Assembly: GCA_030737875.1 (NCBI GenBank)
Contig: CM060912.1
Coordinates: 460,416,310 to 460,480,309, forward strand
Direction: 5' to 3'
From: Allium sativum
Taxonomy: Eukaryota > Streptophyta > Magnoliopsida > Asparagales > Amaryllidaceae
DNA length: 64,000 nt
A model generated the notes under the pieces. That model searched no databases and had not been told where the DNA came from. It worked only from the letters and a program-made list of their open reading frames with translations. The translations under genes and the position numbers were made by a program. Of the stretch, positions 22,012-32,597 are shown in pieces. Numbering within the stretch: position 1 is the stretch's first letter; every line of letters begins with the position of its first letter.

Positions 22012-22540
22012 ATGCAAGTTATGTTATCATATGCTATGTGTTCATGATGTTATGCAGGTTATGCAAGTCATATGCTATGTGTTCATGATGTTATGCAAGT
22101 TATGCAAGTCATATGCTATATGTTCATGATGTTATGCAAGTTATGCAAGCTATATGCTATATGATCATGATGTTATGCAAGTTATGCAAGTTTTAGGCTA
22201 TGTGTTTATGATGCTAGTTATGCAAATCGCTATGATAAACATGGATCCATTATGACACCATGTTATGCAAGTTTGGTGTTTGATTATATGCAAGTTCATA
22301 TATGATATGTTATGCAAGTTTGGTGTTTGATTATATGCAAGTTCATATATGACATGTTATGCAAGTTTGGTGTTTGATTTTATGCAAGTAACATGTGCAA
22401 GTTTACACCTTTGTATGATATGCATACATATGCAAGTTAACCCCTTTTGTATGTCATACATACATATGCAAGTTTACCCCTTTGTATGACATAAGTAGCT
22501 TATGCAAGTTACCCTCTTTATGACATATGTGATTCATGCA
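22012..22540. repeat. ATGCAAG-rich repeat region in gypsy-1 LTR
   Basis: TATGCAAGTT or close variants occur more than twenty times, partly in units of about 40-45 bp (TTATGCAAGTCATATGCTAT plus GTGTTCATGATG). The same block is at 30245-30773 in the 3' LTR. It could be a cluster of protein-binding sites or a simple expansion. Confidence 0.75.
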
Positions 22541-22875
22541 AGTTTGGGTTGATTATTTATGCTAGTTGGGTTTGATGCTATGGTCATATATGTATGTTGA
22601 CACCTTTAAAACCCATGTTGATGTTAATGTTATGCAAGTTGAACCCATTGTATTTGTGATGAATCTTCCCTTTTAAGTATGTCATGTTAGCGAATTACGT
22701 GGGGAACGATGGGGTTAATATTCATGTTAATAAAATGGTGTGAAGTTGGTATGATTATGCATACCATAAAGTGGATGGACATAATTGAGTCAATTATGTA
22801 CATCGTTAAATTTGTAATTAATTAGGGATAATTAATACAAATTATGGGGGTGATTAATTAGGTGTAATTAATCGA

Positions 22876-23100
22876 CTAAGACACGAGGTTGGACCCTTTT
22901 GTAGCATAAGACTGCCCGGAACCGACCGGCAAATCCAGCGGCTACAAATGATTGGCCCAATGTGAGAGGTCTTAGGCATAAACTAAATACGTGACAAGTG
23001 TAAAGACACGAGGTTAGACTCGGTTATGGCGTAAGGCTGCCCGGACCCGACCGGCAAATCCAGCTGCCATAAAAGATAGTCTAATGTGAGAGGTCTTTAC
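22876..23100 (+). ncRNA. Two tandem cruciform-like structured repeats (5' LTR)
   Basis: Copy 1: outer stem 22876-22882/22969-22975, middle stem 22889-22895/22954-22960 (one mismatch), inner stem 22898-22905/22941-22948. Copy 2: 23000-23007/23093-23100, 23014-23020/23078-23084, 23024-23030/23066-23072. Both copies share a nearly invariant apical core, TGCCCGGA(A/C)CCGACCGGCA, which can form a bulged 6-bp stem. Stem sequences differ between copies, but pairing is kept. The equivalent region in gypsy-2 behaves the same way. I cannot tell whether RNA or DNA is the selected molecule. Confidence 0.55.
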
Positions 23101-24367
23101 AATGGTTACGTTCTTAATCAATTAAGAAACACTTAACCAGATAAGCATGTAGTGGGGCATGATGGGTTAAGTGGGTGCCTTGGGTGGCATGTGGAAATCA
23201 AGTAAGTGCCTTGGGTGGCATGTGGAAATCTAGTGGGTTGCCTTGGGTGGCAATAGAAAATACGATTAGAATACTTAACCAAGTGAAGACATGTAATTAA
23301 ACATGATTAAAGGGTTAAGTGGGATGCACTAGAAAAGGGACAAGCTTAGGTGGGTAGCTTGTGGGGGCCCATTTCAACCAGTAACCCATATGTATCTTAT
23401 TGGGCTCGACCCATGTCGAGGACGGGACATGCATACTTGGCTTGACTATAAGAGGCCAAAACGGGTTAGCGGTGGCAACGCAAGTCCAACGGGTTTCATA
23501 TGCGTGTGTGGACCCGGGCTGGTAGGTAAGACGTTGTTTCATCGTGTAGGTATAAGTCGTGCACCGTTTGTTGTATCGGGTTGCCACTTTAGGGAGTGAT
23601 ACACCCCACTGTGGGGCCAGCACGGGTATCTACGTTAGGGAGCCGATCGCTTGGGGAGTAGTGGGTACACCTAGTGGAGATAGGGGAAGACGGCACCTAT
23701 GTAGTCAGCTAGGGGTACACGAAACTACTAGTTAAATTTTCTAAGTTCTTAGGTGGGATCAACCTTTAAGTAGGAAAGACTGGTGTGGTGCAGTTAGTAA
23801 TTACCCTTGGGTGGGTAGATGCATCTTTACCGTTATCTTAGTTCATCCTATGTCTAGTTGGCTGCTTAGTGTAGTCATTTATCCCCAGTCATCACCGTAC
23901 CAAGTTTATATCATACCCTAATTACTTTAATGATTGTATTGTTAAAGTTATAGGGCTCACTCAGACTTATGTCTGACCCCGTTGTTTTTATCTTTTTCCC
24001 CCTCAGGTCCTCGGGTTGGGCCTAGCACTAGTGGGCTTTGATCAGATTTCTTTATCTATCTTTTGGAGCTTGGACCATGATTTAAAGCCCAGCTTATCTT
24101 TTCTATTATGGCTATTAGTTATGTAGTCGGATTATGTACTTATGTTTTATCAGGATGGATATTTAGTACTTGACTATTGTTTTAGTTGGTTTTGATATGT
24201 AACCAAACATGTTTATCTTCTGCTGCAATGAAATGATGTTTTAGATTTCAAGTATTATTTATATCTGTCTTGTTGTAATTTTTCTGTTCTATATTCGCTT
24301 AAAATACTCCACCGAAGTTAAGGCATTCCCTTAGTGAGTGACCTTAGCGGGTGTGGGGTGTTACACG

Positions 24368-24379
24368 TGGTAACAGAGC
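24368..24379 (+). other. Primer-binding site of gypsy-1
   Basis: TGGTAACAGAGC starts two bases after the LTR end. It differs by one base from the standard initiator-methionine-tRNA site TGGTATCAGAGC. Confidence 0.8.
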
Positions 24380-24560
24380 TAAGGTTACCGGAACAGATAA
24401 AATTTTTAGAAAACTATTTTTCTTAAAATATTTTTGGAAGAAGTATTTTCAAAAACATGTCTTTTAAGAGAAAAGTTTTTGAAAGAAAAGCATAATCCCC
24501 AATAGACATATCTTTATCTTTCGAATTCTCCGTTTTGAATCTTTCCTTTTTCGTTTCAGC

Positions 24561-27059
24561 ATGGCTGAAGATCTTAACTTTCCGGAGGGTGTGACGATAC
24601 CAGTATGGTATAGGAGGTTGATGGAGGCTAGGGCCGCCACTGCGGATCCAGCAAATGTTCCTCCACCAACAGTAGCACCCGATCTTCCTCCCCCTCCTCC
24701 TCCTGGCACGGATACTTTTGCTAAGACTTGCAAGGAATTTAAAGCTATGGGAGGGAAACCTTTTCAAGGATCAGAAACTTTTGTGGAAGCTAGAGATTGG
24801 CTTAAGGAGGTAGAAGAGTTGACAGATATCTTTGAGATGGAAGAAGGAAAGAAAGTCAAGTTAGCTACTTGGTTAATGAAGGGAGGGGCCTCGTTCTGGT
24901 GGGAGGTCACTAATGGAGAACGCCCTGTTGACTCTTGGGCGGATTTCAGGCAAAGGTTTGTGGCAAAGTTTCTCTCAAGGGCGGAGGATAACTTGTATAT
25001 GGAAAGGTTCTTGACTCTAAAGCAAGGAAACCTATCAGTGAAGGAATATGTCAACAAGTTTAATCAATTGGCAAGGTTTGGCATAGACATGGTGAATACA
25101 CCGGAGAAGAAGGCTTTGAGGTTCGTTAAAGGCTTGAATGAACCGATGCATGGATTGGCTATGACTCACATCCCTATGGGGACCACCTTTGAGAAGCTAG
25201 TAGACATGGCACTCATGCATGAGGAAGAGAAGGGTCCCAATGCTAATAAGGCACCCGAGAAGATAGGAGATCAGAAGAGACCTCAACAGCAACAGCAAAA
25301 CAAGGGTGGGAAAGGCAACGGTGGCAAGGGAAAGAAGAAGTGCTTCAATTGTGGGACACCAAGCCACCTAAGCAAAGATTGTCGGAAGAAGAAGAAGACT
25401 GACTGCTTCCACTGTGGCGAAGCAGGGCATCTAGTGAAGGACTTCCCTAAGAAGGGGAAAAGGACGGGATCTACCTCAGGAGGACAGGTGCAAGCTCTTA
25501 TGGCACCAGGTCAGGCAAGGGGGCAAGTTCAGGCTCTCGCGGTTCCACCGATTCAGGAAAGAGGTAGAACTATTTCCGTTGAAAGTCTGGTTTTTCTGTT
25601 TGATCATCCTGTCCGTACTTTGTTTGACTCTGGCACATCGCATTCGTTTATCTCATCATCATTAGTTGAGTCACTGCACTTAGACACCAGTCTAGTAGAT
25701 GATCCCTTGGTTGTTTCAAACCCAATTGGGGGCTCCACTTATTTGTCCGTGATATGTTTGGGTTTGAAGATTTCTATACTTAGCGTTGAGTTTAGATGTG
25801 ATGCTTTTGTTTTGGGCTTCACGGGCTATGGGTTGATTTTGGGCATGGACAGGTTATCCAGTAATGGTGTCGTTCTTGATTGTGAAAGGAGAGTTGTTAG
25901 GCTCATGACCCGCTTGGGTACCACTCTCGAGATCTCTTGTAATCCCATGGATTCTGTTATGCTAAGTTATCTTGAATCGCTTGACGCTTCGGTCGAGAGT
26001 TTGCGATCTGTTAGAGTGGTCCGGGAGTACTCGGATGTGTTTGAGGAGGTGAAGGGCTTACCTCCGAAGCGGGAGATAGACTTCCGAATATATCTGGTGG
26101 ACAATGCTAAACCAGTATCTTTGCCAGTGCGCCACATGGCTCCTCGTGAGAGGAGGGAACTCCATAAGCAAGTAGGGGAGTTGCTTGAGAAGGGGTTCAT
26201 AAGACGAAGTATATCGGAGTGGGGTGCTCCAGTAGTTTTTGCCACGAAGGCGGATGGGTCCCTCAGACTTTGTGTAGACTATAGTGAACTCAACAAGCTC
26301 ACAAAGAAGAATAGACACCCATTGCCGAGGATTGATGATCTCTTTGATCAGTTGGTTGGCGCCTCAGTGTTTTCGCAGTTGGACTTGGCCACGGGGTTTC
26401 ATCAGTTGAGAGTGGCTGAGGATAGCATAGACAAGACTGCCTTTAGGACTCCGGATGGTTTCTATGAGTGGCTTCTGATGCCATTTGGTTTGACGAACGC
26501 CCCTGCATACTTTGTTGATTTGATGAGTAGGGTGTTCAGGGAGTACCTTAATAAGTTTGTGGTGGTCTTTGTGGATGATATCTTAGTCTTTTCTAAGAAT
26601 GAAGAAGAGCATGCCCTACATCTTAGGGAAGTGTTGGAGACTCTTCGAGCGCATAGCCTTAAAGCTAAATTCTCTAAATGTCACTTTTGGAGGAAGGAAG
26701 TGCGGTTCTTAGGGCACGTAGTCTCCAAGGAAGGGATAGCTGTGGATCCCGCGAAGGTAGTGTCCATCCAAGATTGGAAGGTTCCGAAGAATGCTACCGA
26801 GGTGAGGAGTTTCTTGGGGTTAGCTGGCTACTATAGGAAGTTTATCAAGGACTTCGCGAAAATATCAGCCCCATTAACTCGCTTGACAAAGAAGAATCTA
26901 GTCTTCGCATGGGACGTAGATTGTGATGATGCGTTCCAACGGTTAAAGAGAGCTTTAACCACAGCTCCAGTCTTAGTGTTGCCAGATGGGAGTAAGCCAT
27001 TTGTTGTTTATACCGATGCTTGTGGGACAGGACTAGGCGCAGTCTTAATGCAAGAGTAA
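24561..27059 (+). pseudogene. gag-pol: Gypsy-1 gag-protease-reverse transcriptase, frame open to the start of RNase H
   Basis: 832 codons from ATG 24561. Residues about 43-48 are a proline run; about 60-200 match the retrotransposon gag domain. Two zinc knuckles follow: residues 261-274 ([14 protein letters not shown]) is complete, while 282-295 ends in F instead of the last C. Protease has its catalytic D at residue 356 ([10 protein letters not shown]). RT carries LDLATGFHQ and the catalytic FVDD at about residue 670. RNase H begins TDACGTGLG near residue 818, and then TAA at 27057 ends the frame where a short deletion has shifted it. Gag, protease and RT look intact; the polyprotein as a whole is not. 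Confidence 0.92.
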
Positions 27060-28089
27060 TAGCCTATGGGGGAAGGCAGTTGAGAAAGCATGAGAAAAAT
27101 TACCCTACCCATGATTTAGAGTTGGCCGCTATTGTTTTTGCGCTTAAGACTTGGCGCCATTATCTTCTTGGAGAGAGGTTCGAATTGTTCACTGACCACA
27201 AATCTTTGGAGTACTAGTTTTCTCAGAAGGATTTGAACTTGAGACAGCAAAGGTGGATGGAGTTCTTAGCATCCTATGATTTCGAGATAGCGTATACCCC
27301 TGGCAAGGGTAACGTGGTGGCGGACACCTTGAGCAGAAAGAGGTTGTCCTTGAGTCCATTGTTCGTGGAACGACGAAGCTTGGAATTTATCTCGATGTTT
27401 GATTTCAGACCTTCCGTGACTTTATACCCGGTTTACTAGCATCCTTAGAGGTCAGACCTACTCTTTTGGGACGGATTGGCGAGGCACAGCGGGACGACCC
27501 ACAGTTGGTTGAGTTGGTAGAGAGGCTCATAAGGGGGGAGTCGTCTAGCCATTTGAGTAGGTACACCCTAGACGATAGGAGGTGCTTGCGTAGAGACGGT
27601 AGACTTTGTGTACCGCAAGACGAAGGTTTGAGGAAGGCTATTATTGATGATGCGCATCGTTCAAAGATGACCATCCATCCCGGTGGGGACAAGATGTACC
27701 AAGACATGAAGCGAGTTTTCTTTTGGGCCGGTATGAAGAAAGATGTGGCCGAGAATGTCGCTAGATGCATGGTGTGCCAACAAGTGAAAGTGGAGAAAAA
27801 GAAACCTGGTGGGTTGCTTCACCCATTGGAAGTTCCGCAATGGAAGTGGGATAGCGTCTCGATGGATTTTATTGATGGGTTACCGAGATCGAGGAAGTGT
27901 AATACGGGAATTTGGGTTGTGGTAGACAGACTTACTAAGAGTGCCCATTTCATACCCGTGAAGAGTAAGAGGACTGCTCCATGGCAAGCTTCAGTTTACC
28001 TTCGAGAGATAGTTCGATTGCATGGTGTACCTTCTAGCATAGTGAGCGATCGAGATCCTATCTTCACTAGCGAGTTTTGGAAAAGTTAG
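27060..28089 (+). pseudogene. pol: Gypsy-1 RNase H remainder and integrase N-terminal half, broken
   Basis: In the shifted frame, RNase H continues through [19 protein letters not shown] and FTDHKSLEY. It then meets TAG at 27215 where leucine is expected, and resumes with [11 protein letters not shown]. Another shift near 27425 precedes the integrase. The H2C2 zinc domain (HRSKMTIHPGG ... CMVCQQ) and the first two catalytic aspartates (MDFIDGLP and SDRDPIF) are visible. TAG at 28087 again replaces a leucine codon. With the 27057 break this makes four lesions in pol. Confidence 0.9.
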
Positions 28090-28992
28090 CAAGAGGCGGT
28101 AGGGACTCAGTTGTGTTTGAGAACCGCATATCATCCTCAGACGGACGGCCAGACCGAGAGGGTGAATCGTGTTCTGGAAGACCTTTTGAGGCTATGTATC
28201 TTAGATTTTGGAGGTACATGGGAAGAGCATCTTCCATTGGTGGAGTTCGCGTATAATAACAGCTTTCAGTCTAGTATTGGTATGGCTCCTTTCGAAGCTC
28301 TTTATGGAAGGCCTTGTCGATCACCTACATGTTGGTGGGAATCTACGGATAAGATCTTGCTTGGGCCCGATATGGTTAGAGAGACTTCGGAAAAGATTGA
28401 TTTGATTCGAAGAAGGATGAAAGCAGCGCAAGATAGGCAGAAATCTTACGCGGATAAGAGGAGGACGGATCTGGAGTTTGATGTTGGGGACATGGTCTTT
28501 GTCAAAGTATCTCCATTATGGAATGTTGTTCGCTTTGGGTCCGTTGGGAAGTTAGCACCAAGATTTGTAGGACCGTTTCCTATTAAGGAAAGGATTGGAC
28601 GGATGGCATATAGAGTGGATTTACCTGAGAGACTTAGTGGGGTACATGACGTATTCCATGTATCACATTTGAGGAAGTGCCTACATGAGACCGCAGAGGT
28701 GGTAGAGCCGAGCTTGCTTAGAGAAGTGGAGGTAGAGCGTGATGCGACTATTCGACGAGCTCTTACCCGCATCCTTGGGTCAGAGATTAGGAAGTTGAGA
28801 AACAGAGAGGTTCGACTAGTCAAAGTGCAATGGGGAGAGGATGAGAGCAATGTTACTTGGGAGACAGAAGCGAAGATGCGTTCATTGTACCCATTCCTTT
28901 TTGAGGGTATGTCTTTTAACTTCTCCTTTATCGTTTGTCTAGTACTTATCTTATCTTTAGTATGTCCTCTCATTAGTACCTTTGACCTTTAG
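28090..28992 (+). pseudogene. pol: Gypsy-1 integrase C-terminal half with chromodomain
   Basis: It continues in frame after the 28087 stop. The [14 protein letters not shown] motif and the glutamate of the DDE triad ([10 protein letters not shown]) come first, then the GPY/F-like region ([12 protein letters not shown] and YRVDLP), then [10 protein letters not shown] chromodomain follows near 28780-28900 ([26 protein letters not shown]). Chromodomains target integration to marked chromatin. After YPFLFEG the frame continues for about 27 hydrophobic residues to TAG at 28990, and gypsy-2 has a related tail. Confidence 0.9.
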
Positions 28993-29519
28993 ATAGGGTA
29001 AACCTATGGTTGAAACATGTGTTTGAGACATGTTATGATTAATGGATGCGTGTGGATGCAAGTGTTTGCTAGTGGTTGCTCGTGGATGCATATACACACA
29101 CTTTAGACACTAGATCGGCTCAGTCACTTCATATTGCATATTGCATATAATTGTGTGTAGGTAGCTATATTAATGGATGTATAATGGTTGTGTTATCATA
29201 TGGATGATGCATTTTGGTGTATGGTTGTGCACACATGTAGAAATAGTATGTGTCGATAGGGTTCTTTCGCATACATATTGGATGCATGGCACTATCATGG
29301 TTTGCATTAAGGAGGTCAACTGAATCAGTAGACCGCCTGATTTTGCATTAGACAGGGAACATATACACACACTCTTTGCATATGTTCATACAGCATTAGA
29401 AACTTTAAGGACAATGGTTGCCAGTGTTTGATGGTTTGAGTAGATGGTTGCTTTGTTGGTAGGATACATTCTTCTTGACTTGGAGATTTCGGGGACGAAA
29501 TCCTTTAAGTAGGGGAGAA
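28993..29519 (+). mobile_element. Gypsy-1 3' untranslated region and polypurine tract
   Basis: About 520 bp of non-coding sequence follow pol. It ends with TTTCGGGGACGAAATCC, TTTAAG and the purine tract AGGGGAGAA (29511-29519), directly before the 3' LTR. The GGGACGAAA-TTTAAG-GGGGAGA layout recurs at the internal ends of LARD-1 and LARD-2. Confidence 0.8.
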
Positions 29520-32500
29520 TGTAACACCCCGTATGTTGAAAAACTTGCTATAATATAAAACAGGGCAGAATTAATTTTTGAAATCTGAATCAGGGGAAAC
29601 GGGCTATGCCATTGCGTTCGTCTCGGAAAAATACGCGAAATAGAGTCCGAGTTTTCGAAAATCGGAGTCCGTATGACCCAGTTAAGGCCCGAAGAAGATT
29701 TCAGAAAATTCAAAACAGATTTAAAATATTTAAATTTCACATTTCAGAAGAGGCGGGAAAATTCCCGCCAGACAGAGGGTGTCGACAAAGGGGTCGACAT
29801 GGGTGTCGACCCCCCCCAAGGGGTCGACCCATGTGTCGACCCAGAGGTCGACCCCCCCTGTCGGCCAATGTGGCCTGGGTGCAGCCTGAAGGAGTTTGGG
29901 CTATATTTGGTGGCTTGTGACGAGATCTGACGGCTCTAACCTAATCTAGGGTTAATCTAAGGGCCTAAACTACATCCTAAATCTATAAATACACCCTAAG
30001 ACTACCCTAATTCATACTAAAAATAGAAGCAACGTCGTCATGCCGTCAAAATGCAACTTGAAGGAGCCTCCATCAAATTAAAGAGGAAGATAGCTTCTCA
30101 AATCAACTTCTAATCAACTCTAGCAACTTAATCTTCTTCATAGGAGTGCTAATCAACAAGTTGTGAGTTTCTATGCCTTTAGCAAGCAATTGCTAAACTA
30201 ATTATAATAGGATATAATGAGGTTATGGTTATGTATGTGGATCAATGCAAGTTATGTTATCATATGCTATGTGTTCATGATGTTATGCAAGTTATGCAAG
30301 TCATATGCTATGTGTTCATGATGTTATGCAAGTTATGCAAGTCATATGCTATATGTTCATGATGTTATGCAAGTTATGCAAGCTATATGCTATATGATCA
30401 TGATGTTATGCAAGTTATGCAAGTTTTAGGCTATGTGTTTATGATGCTAGTTATGCAAATCGCTATGATAAACATGGATCCATTATGACACCATGTTATG
30501 CAAGTTTGGTGTTTGATTATATGCAAGTTCATATATGATATGTTATGCAAGTTTGGTGTTTGATTATATGCAAGTTCATATATGACATGTTATGCAAGTT
30601 TGGTGTTTGATTTTATGCAAGTAACATGTGCAAGTTTACACCTTTGTATGATATGCATACATATGCAAGTTAACCCCTTTTGTATGTCATACATACATAT
30701 GCAAGTTTACCCCTTTGTATGACATAAGTAGCTTATGCAAGTTACCCTCTTTATGACATATGTGATTCATGCAATTTTGGGTTGATTATTTATGCTAGTT
30801 GGGTTTGATGCTATGGTCATATATGTATGTTGACACCTTTAAAACCCATGTTGATGCTAATGTTATGCAAGTTGAACCCATTGTATTTGTGATGAATCTT
30901 CCCTTTTAAGTATGTCATGTTAGCGAATTACGTGGGGAACGATGGGGTTAATATTCATGTTAATAAAATGGTGTGAAGTTGGTATGATTATGCATACCAT
31001 AAAGTGGATGGACATAATTGAGTCAATTATGTACATAGTTAAATTTGTAATTAATTAGGGATAATTAATACAAATTATGGGGGTGATTAATTAGGTGTAA
31101 TTAATCGACTAAGACACGAGGTTGGACCCTTTTGTAGCATAAGACTGCCCGGAACCGACCGGCAAATCCAGCGGCTACAAATGATTAGCCCAATGTGAGA
31201 GGTCTTAGGCATAAACTAAATACGTGACAAGTGTAAAGACACGAGGTTAGACTCGGTTCTGGCGTAAGGCTGCCCGGACCCGACCGGCAAATACAACTGC
31301 CATAAAAGATAGTCTAATGTGAGAGGTCTTTACAACGGTTACGTTCATAATCAATTAAGAATCACTTAACCAGATAAGCATGTAGTGGGGCATGAGGGGT
31401 TAAGTGGGTGCCTTGGGTGGCATGTGGAAATCAAGTAAGTGCCTTGGGTGGCATGTGGAAATCTAGTTGGTTGCCTTAGGTGGCAATATAAAATATGATT
31501 AGAATACTTAACCAAGTGAAGACATGTAATTAAACATGATTAAAGGGTTAAGTGGGATGCACTAGAAAAGGGACAAGCTTAGGTGGGTAGCTTGTGGGGG
31601 CCCATTTCAACCAGTAACCCATATGTATCTTATTGGGCTCAACCCATGTCGAGGATGGGACACACGTACTGGGCTTGACTATAAGAGGCCAAAACGGGTT
31701 AGCGGTGGCAACGCAAGTCAACGGGTTTCATATGCGTGTGTGGACCCGGGATGGTAGGTAAGACGTTGTTGCATCGTGTAGGTATAAGCCGTGCACCGTT
31801 TGTTGTATCGGGTTGCCACTTTGGGGAGTGATACACCCCATTGTGGGGCCAACACGGGTATCTACGTTAGGGAGCCGATCGCTTGGGGAGTAGTGGGTAC
31901 ACCTAGTGGAGATAGGGGAAGACGGCACCTATGTAGTCAGCTAGGGGTACACGAAACTACTAGTTAAATTTTCTAAGTTCTTAGGTGGGATCAACCTTTA
32001 AGTAGGAAAGACTGGTGTGGTGCAGTTAGTAATTACCCTTGGGTGGGTAGATGCATCTTTACTGTTATCTTAGTTCATCCTATGTCTAGTTGGCTGCTTA
32101 GTGTAGTCATTTATCCCCAGTCATCACCGTACCAAGTTTATATCATACCCTAATTACTTTAATGATTGTATTGTTAAAGTTATAGGGCTCACTCAGACTT
32201 ATGTCTGACCCCGTTGTTTTTATCTTTTTCCCCCTCAGGTCCTCGGGTTGGGCCTAGCACTAGTGGGCTTTGATCAGATTTCTTTATCTATCTTTTGGAG
32301 CTTGGACCATGATTTAAAGCCCAGCTTATCTTTTCTATTATGGCTATTAGTTATGTAGTCGGATTATGTACTTATGTTTTATCAGGATGGATATTTAGTA
32401 CTTGACTATTGTTTTAGTTGGTTTTGATATGTAACCAAACATGTTTATCTTCTGCTGCAATGAAATGATGTTTTAGATTTCAAGTATTATTTATATCTGT

Positions 32501-32597
32501 CTTGTTGTAATTTTTCTATTCTATATTCGCTTAAAATACTCCACCGAAGTTAAGGCATTCCCTTAGTGAGTGACCTTAGCGGGTGTGGGGTGTTACA
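29520..32597 (+). repeat. Gypsy-1 3' LTR, complete, 3078 bp
   Basis: TGTAACACCCCG to GGGGTGTTACA. The first 690 bp, lost from the 5' copy, contain a GTCGAC array (29781-29852) and a TATA box (CTATAAATA, 29983-29991), so U3 is here. The ATGCAAG repeat (30245-30773), the two cruciform repeats (31109-31208 and 31233-31333) and the TGCCTTGGGTGGCA units (about 31397-31488) follow. The frame at 29606-29930 is read from the repeated GTCGAC sequence and is not a gene. Confidence 0.92.
29781..29991 (+). promoter_or_regulatory. Gypsy-1 U3 promoter: GTCGAC array and TATA box
   Basis: Six GTCGAC sites start at 29781, 29793, 29805, 29823, 29835 and 29847, so the spacing is 12, 12, 18, 12, 12. They are separated by C- or G-rich linkers. 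About 130 bp downstream is CTATAAATA. The likely role is to drive the element's transcription; factor identity is unknown. Confidence 0.6.

Larger units (their letters stand above)
21974..24365 (+). repeat. Gypsy-1 5' LTR, truncated
   Basis: It matches 30207-32597 with a constant offset of 8233 and ends GGGGTGTTACA. The missing first 687 bp include the GTCGAC array and TATA box seen in the 3' LTR, so this copy has probably lost its promoter. Present are an ATGCAAG-rich repeat (22012-22540), two cruciform-like repeats (22876-22975 and 23000-23100) and three copies of a TGCCTTGGGTGGCA unit (about 23164-23255). Differences from the 3' LTR cluster in the middle third. Confidence 0.9.
21974..32597 (+). 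mobile_element. Gypsy-1: Ty3/gypsy chromovirus (Tekay/Del-like) with truncated 5' LTR
   Basis: Components are a partial 5' LTR (21974-24365), primer site, gag-pol, 3' untranslated part, purine tract and full 3' LTR (29520-32597). The pol order protease, RT, RNase H, integrase, chromodomain is that of chromoviruses. It is inserted in the copia B RNase H region in the opposite orientation. The first 687 bp of the 5' LTR are missing together with about 20-30 bp of copia coding sequence, so one deletion spans the junction and no target duplication remains. Confidence 0.92.

Noticed and set aside
22012..22540. Repeats of TATGCAAG considered as a CRISPR-like array.
   Set aside because: Spacing is irregular, units are imperfect, it lies in LTRs of a plant retrotransposon, and it is duplicated with the LTR.
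22876..23100. Cruciform repeats as a hammerhead, twister or HDV-like ribozyme.
   Set aside because: I could not find the conserved CUGAUGA/GAAA core, nor a convincing twister or HDV core. A covariance-model search would be decisive.
29606..29930. Open frames rich in R/G/P and D/V-P repeats.
   Set aside because: They translate the GTCGAC-rich U3 array of the LTR.
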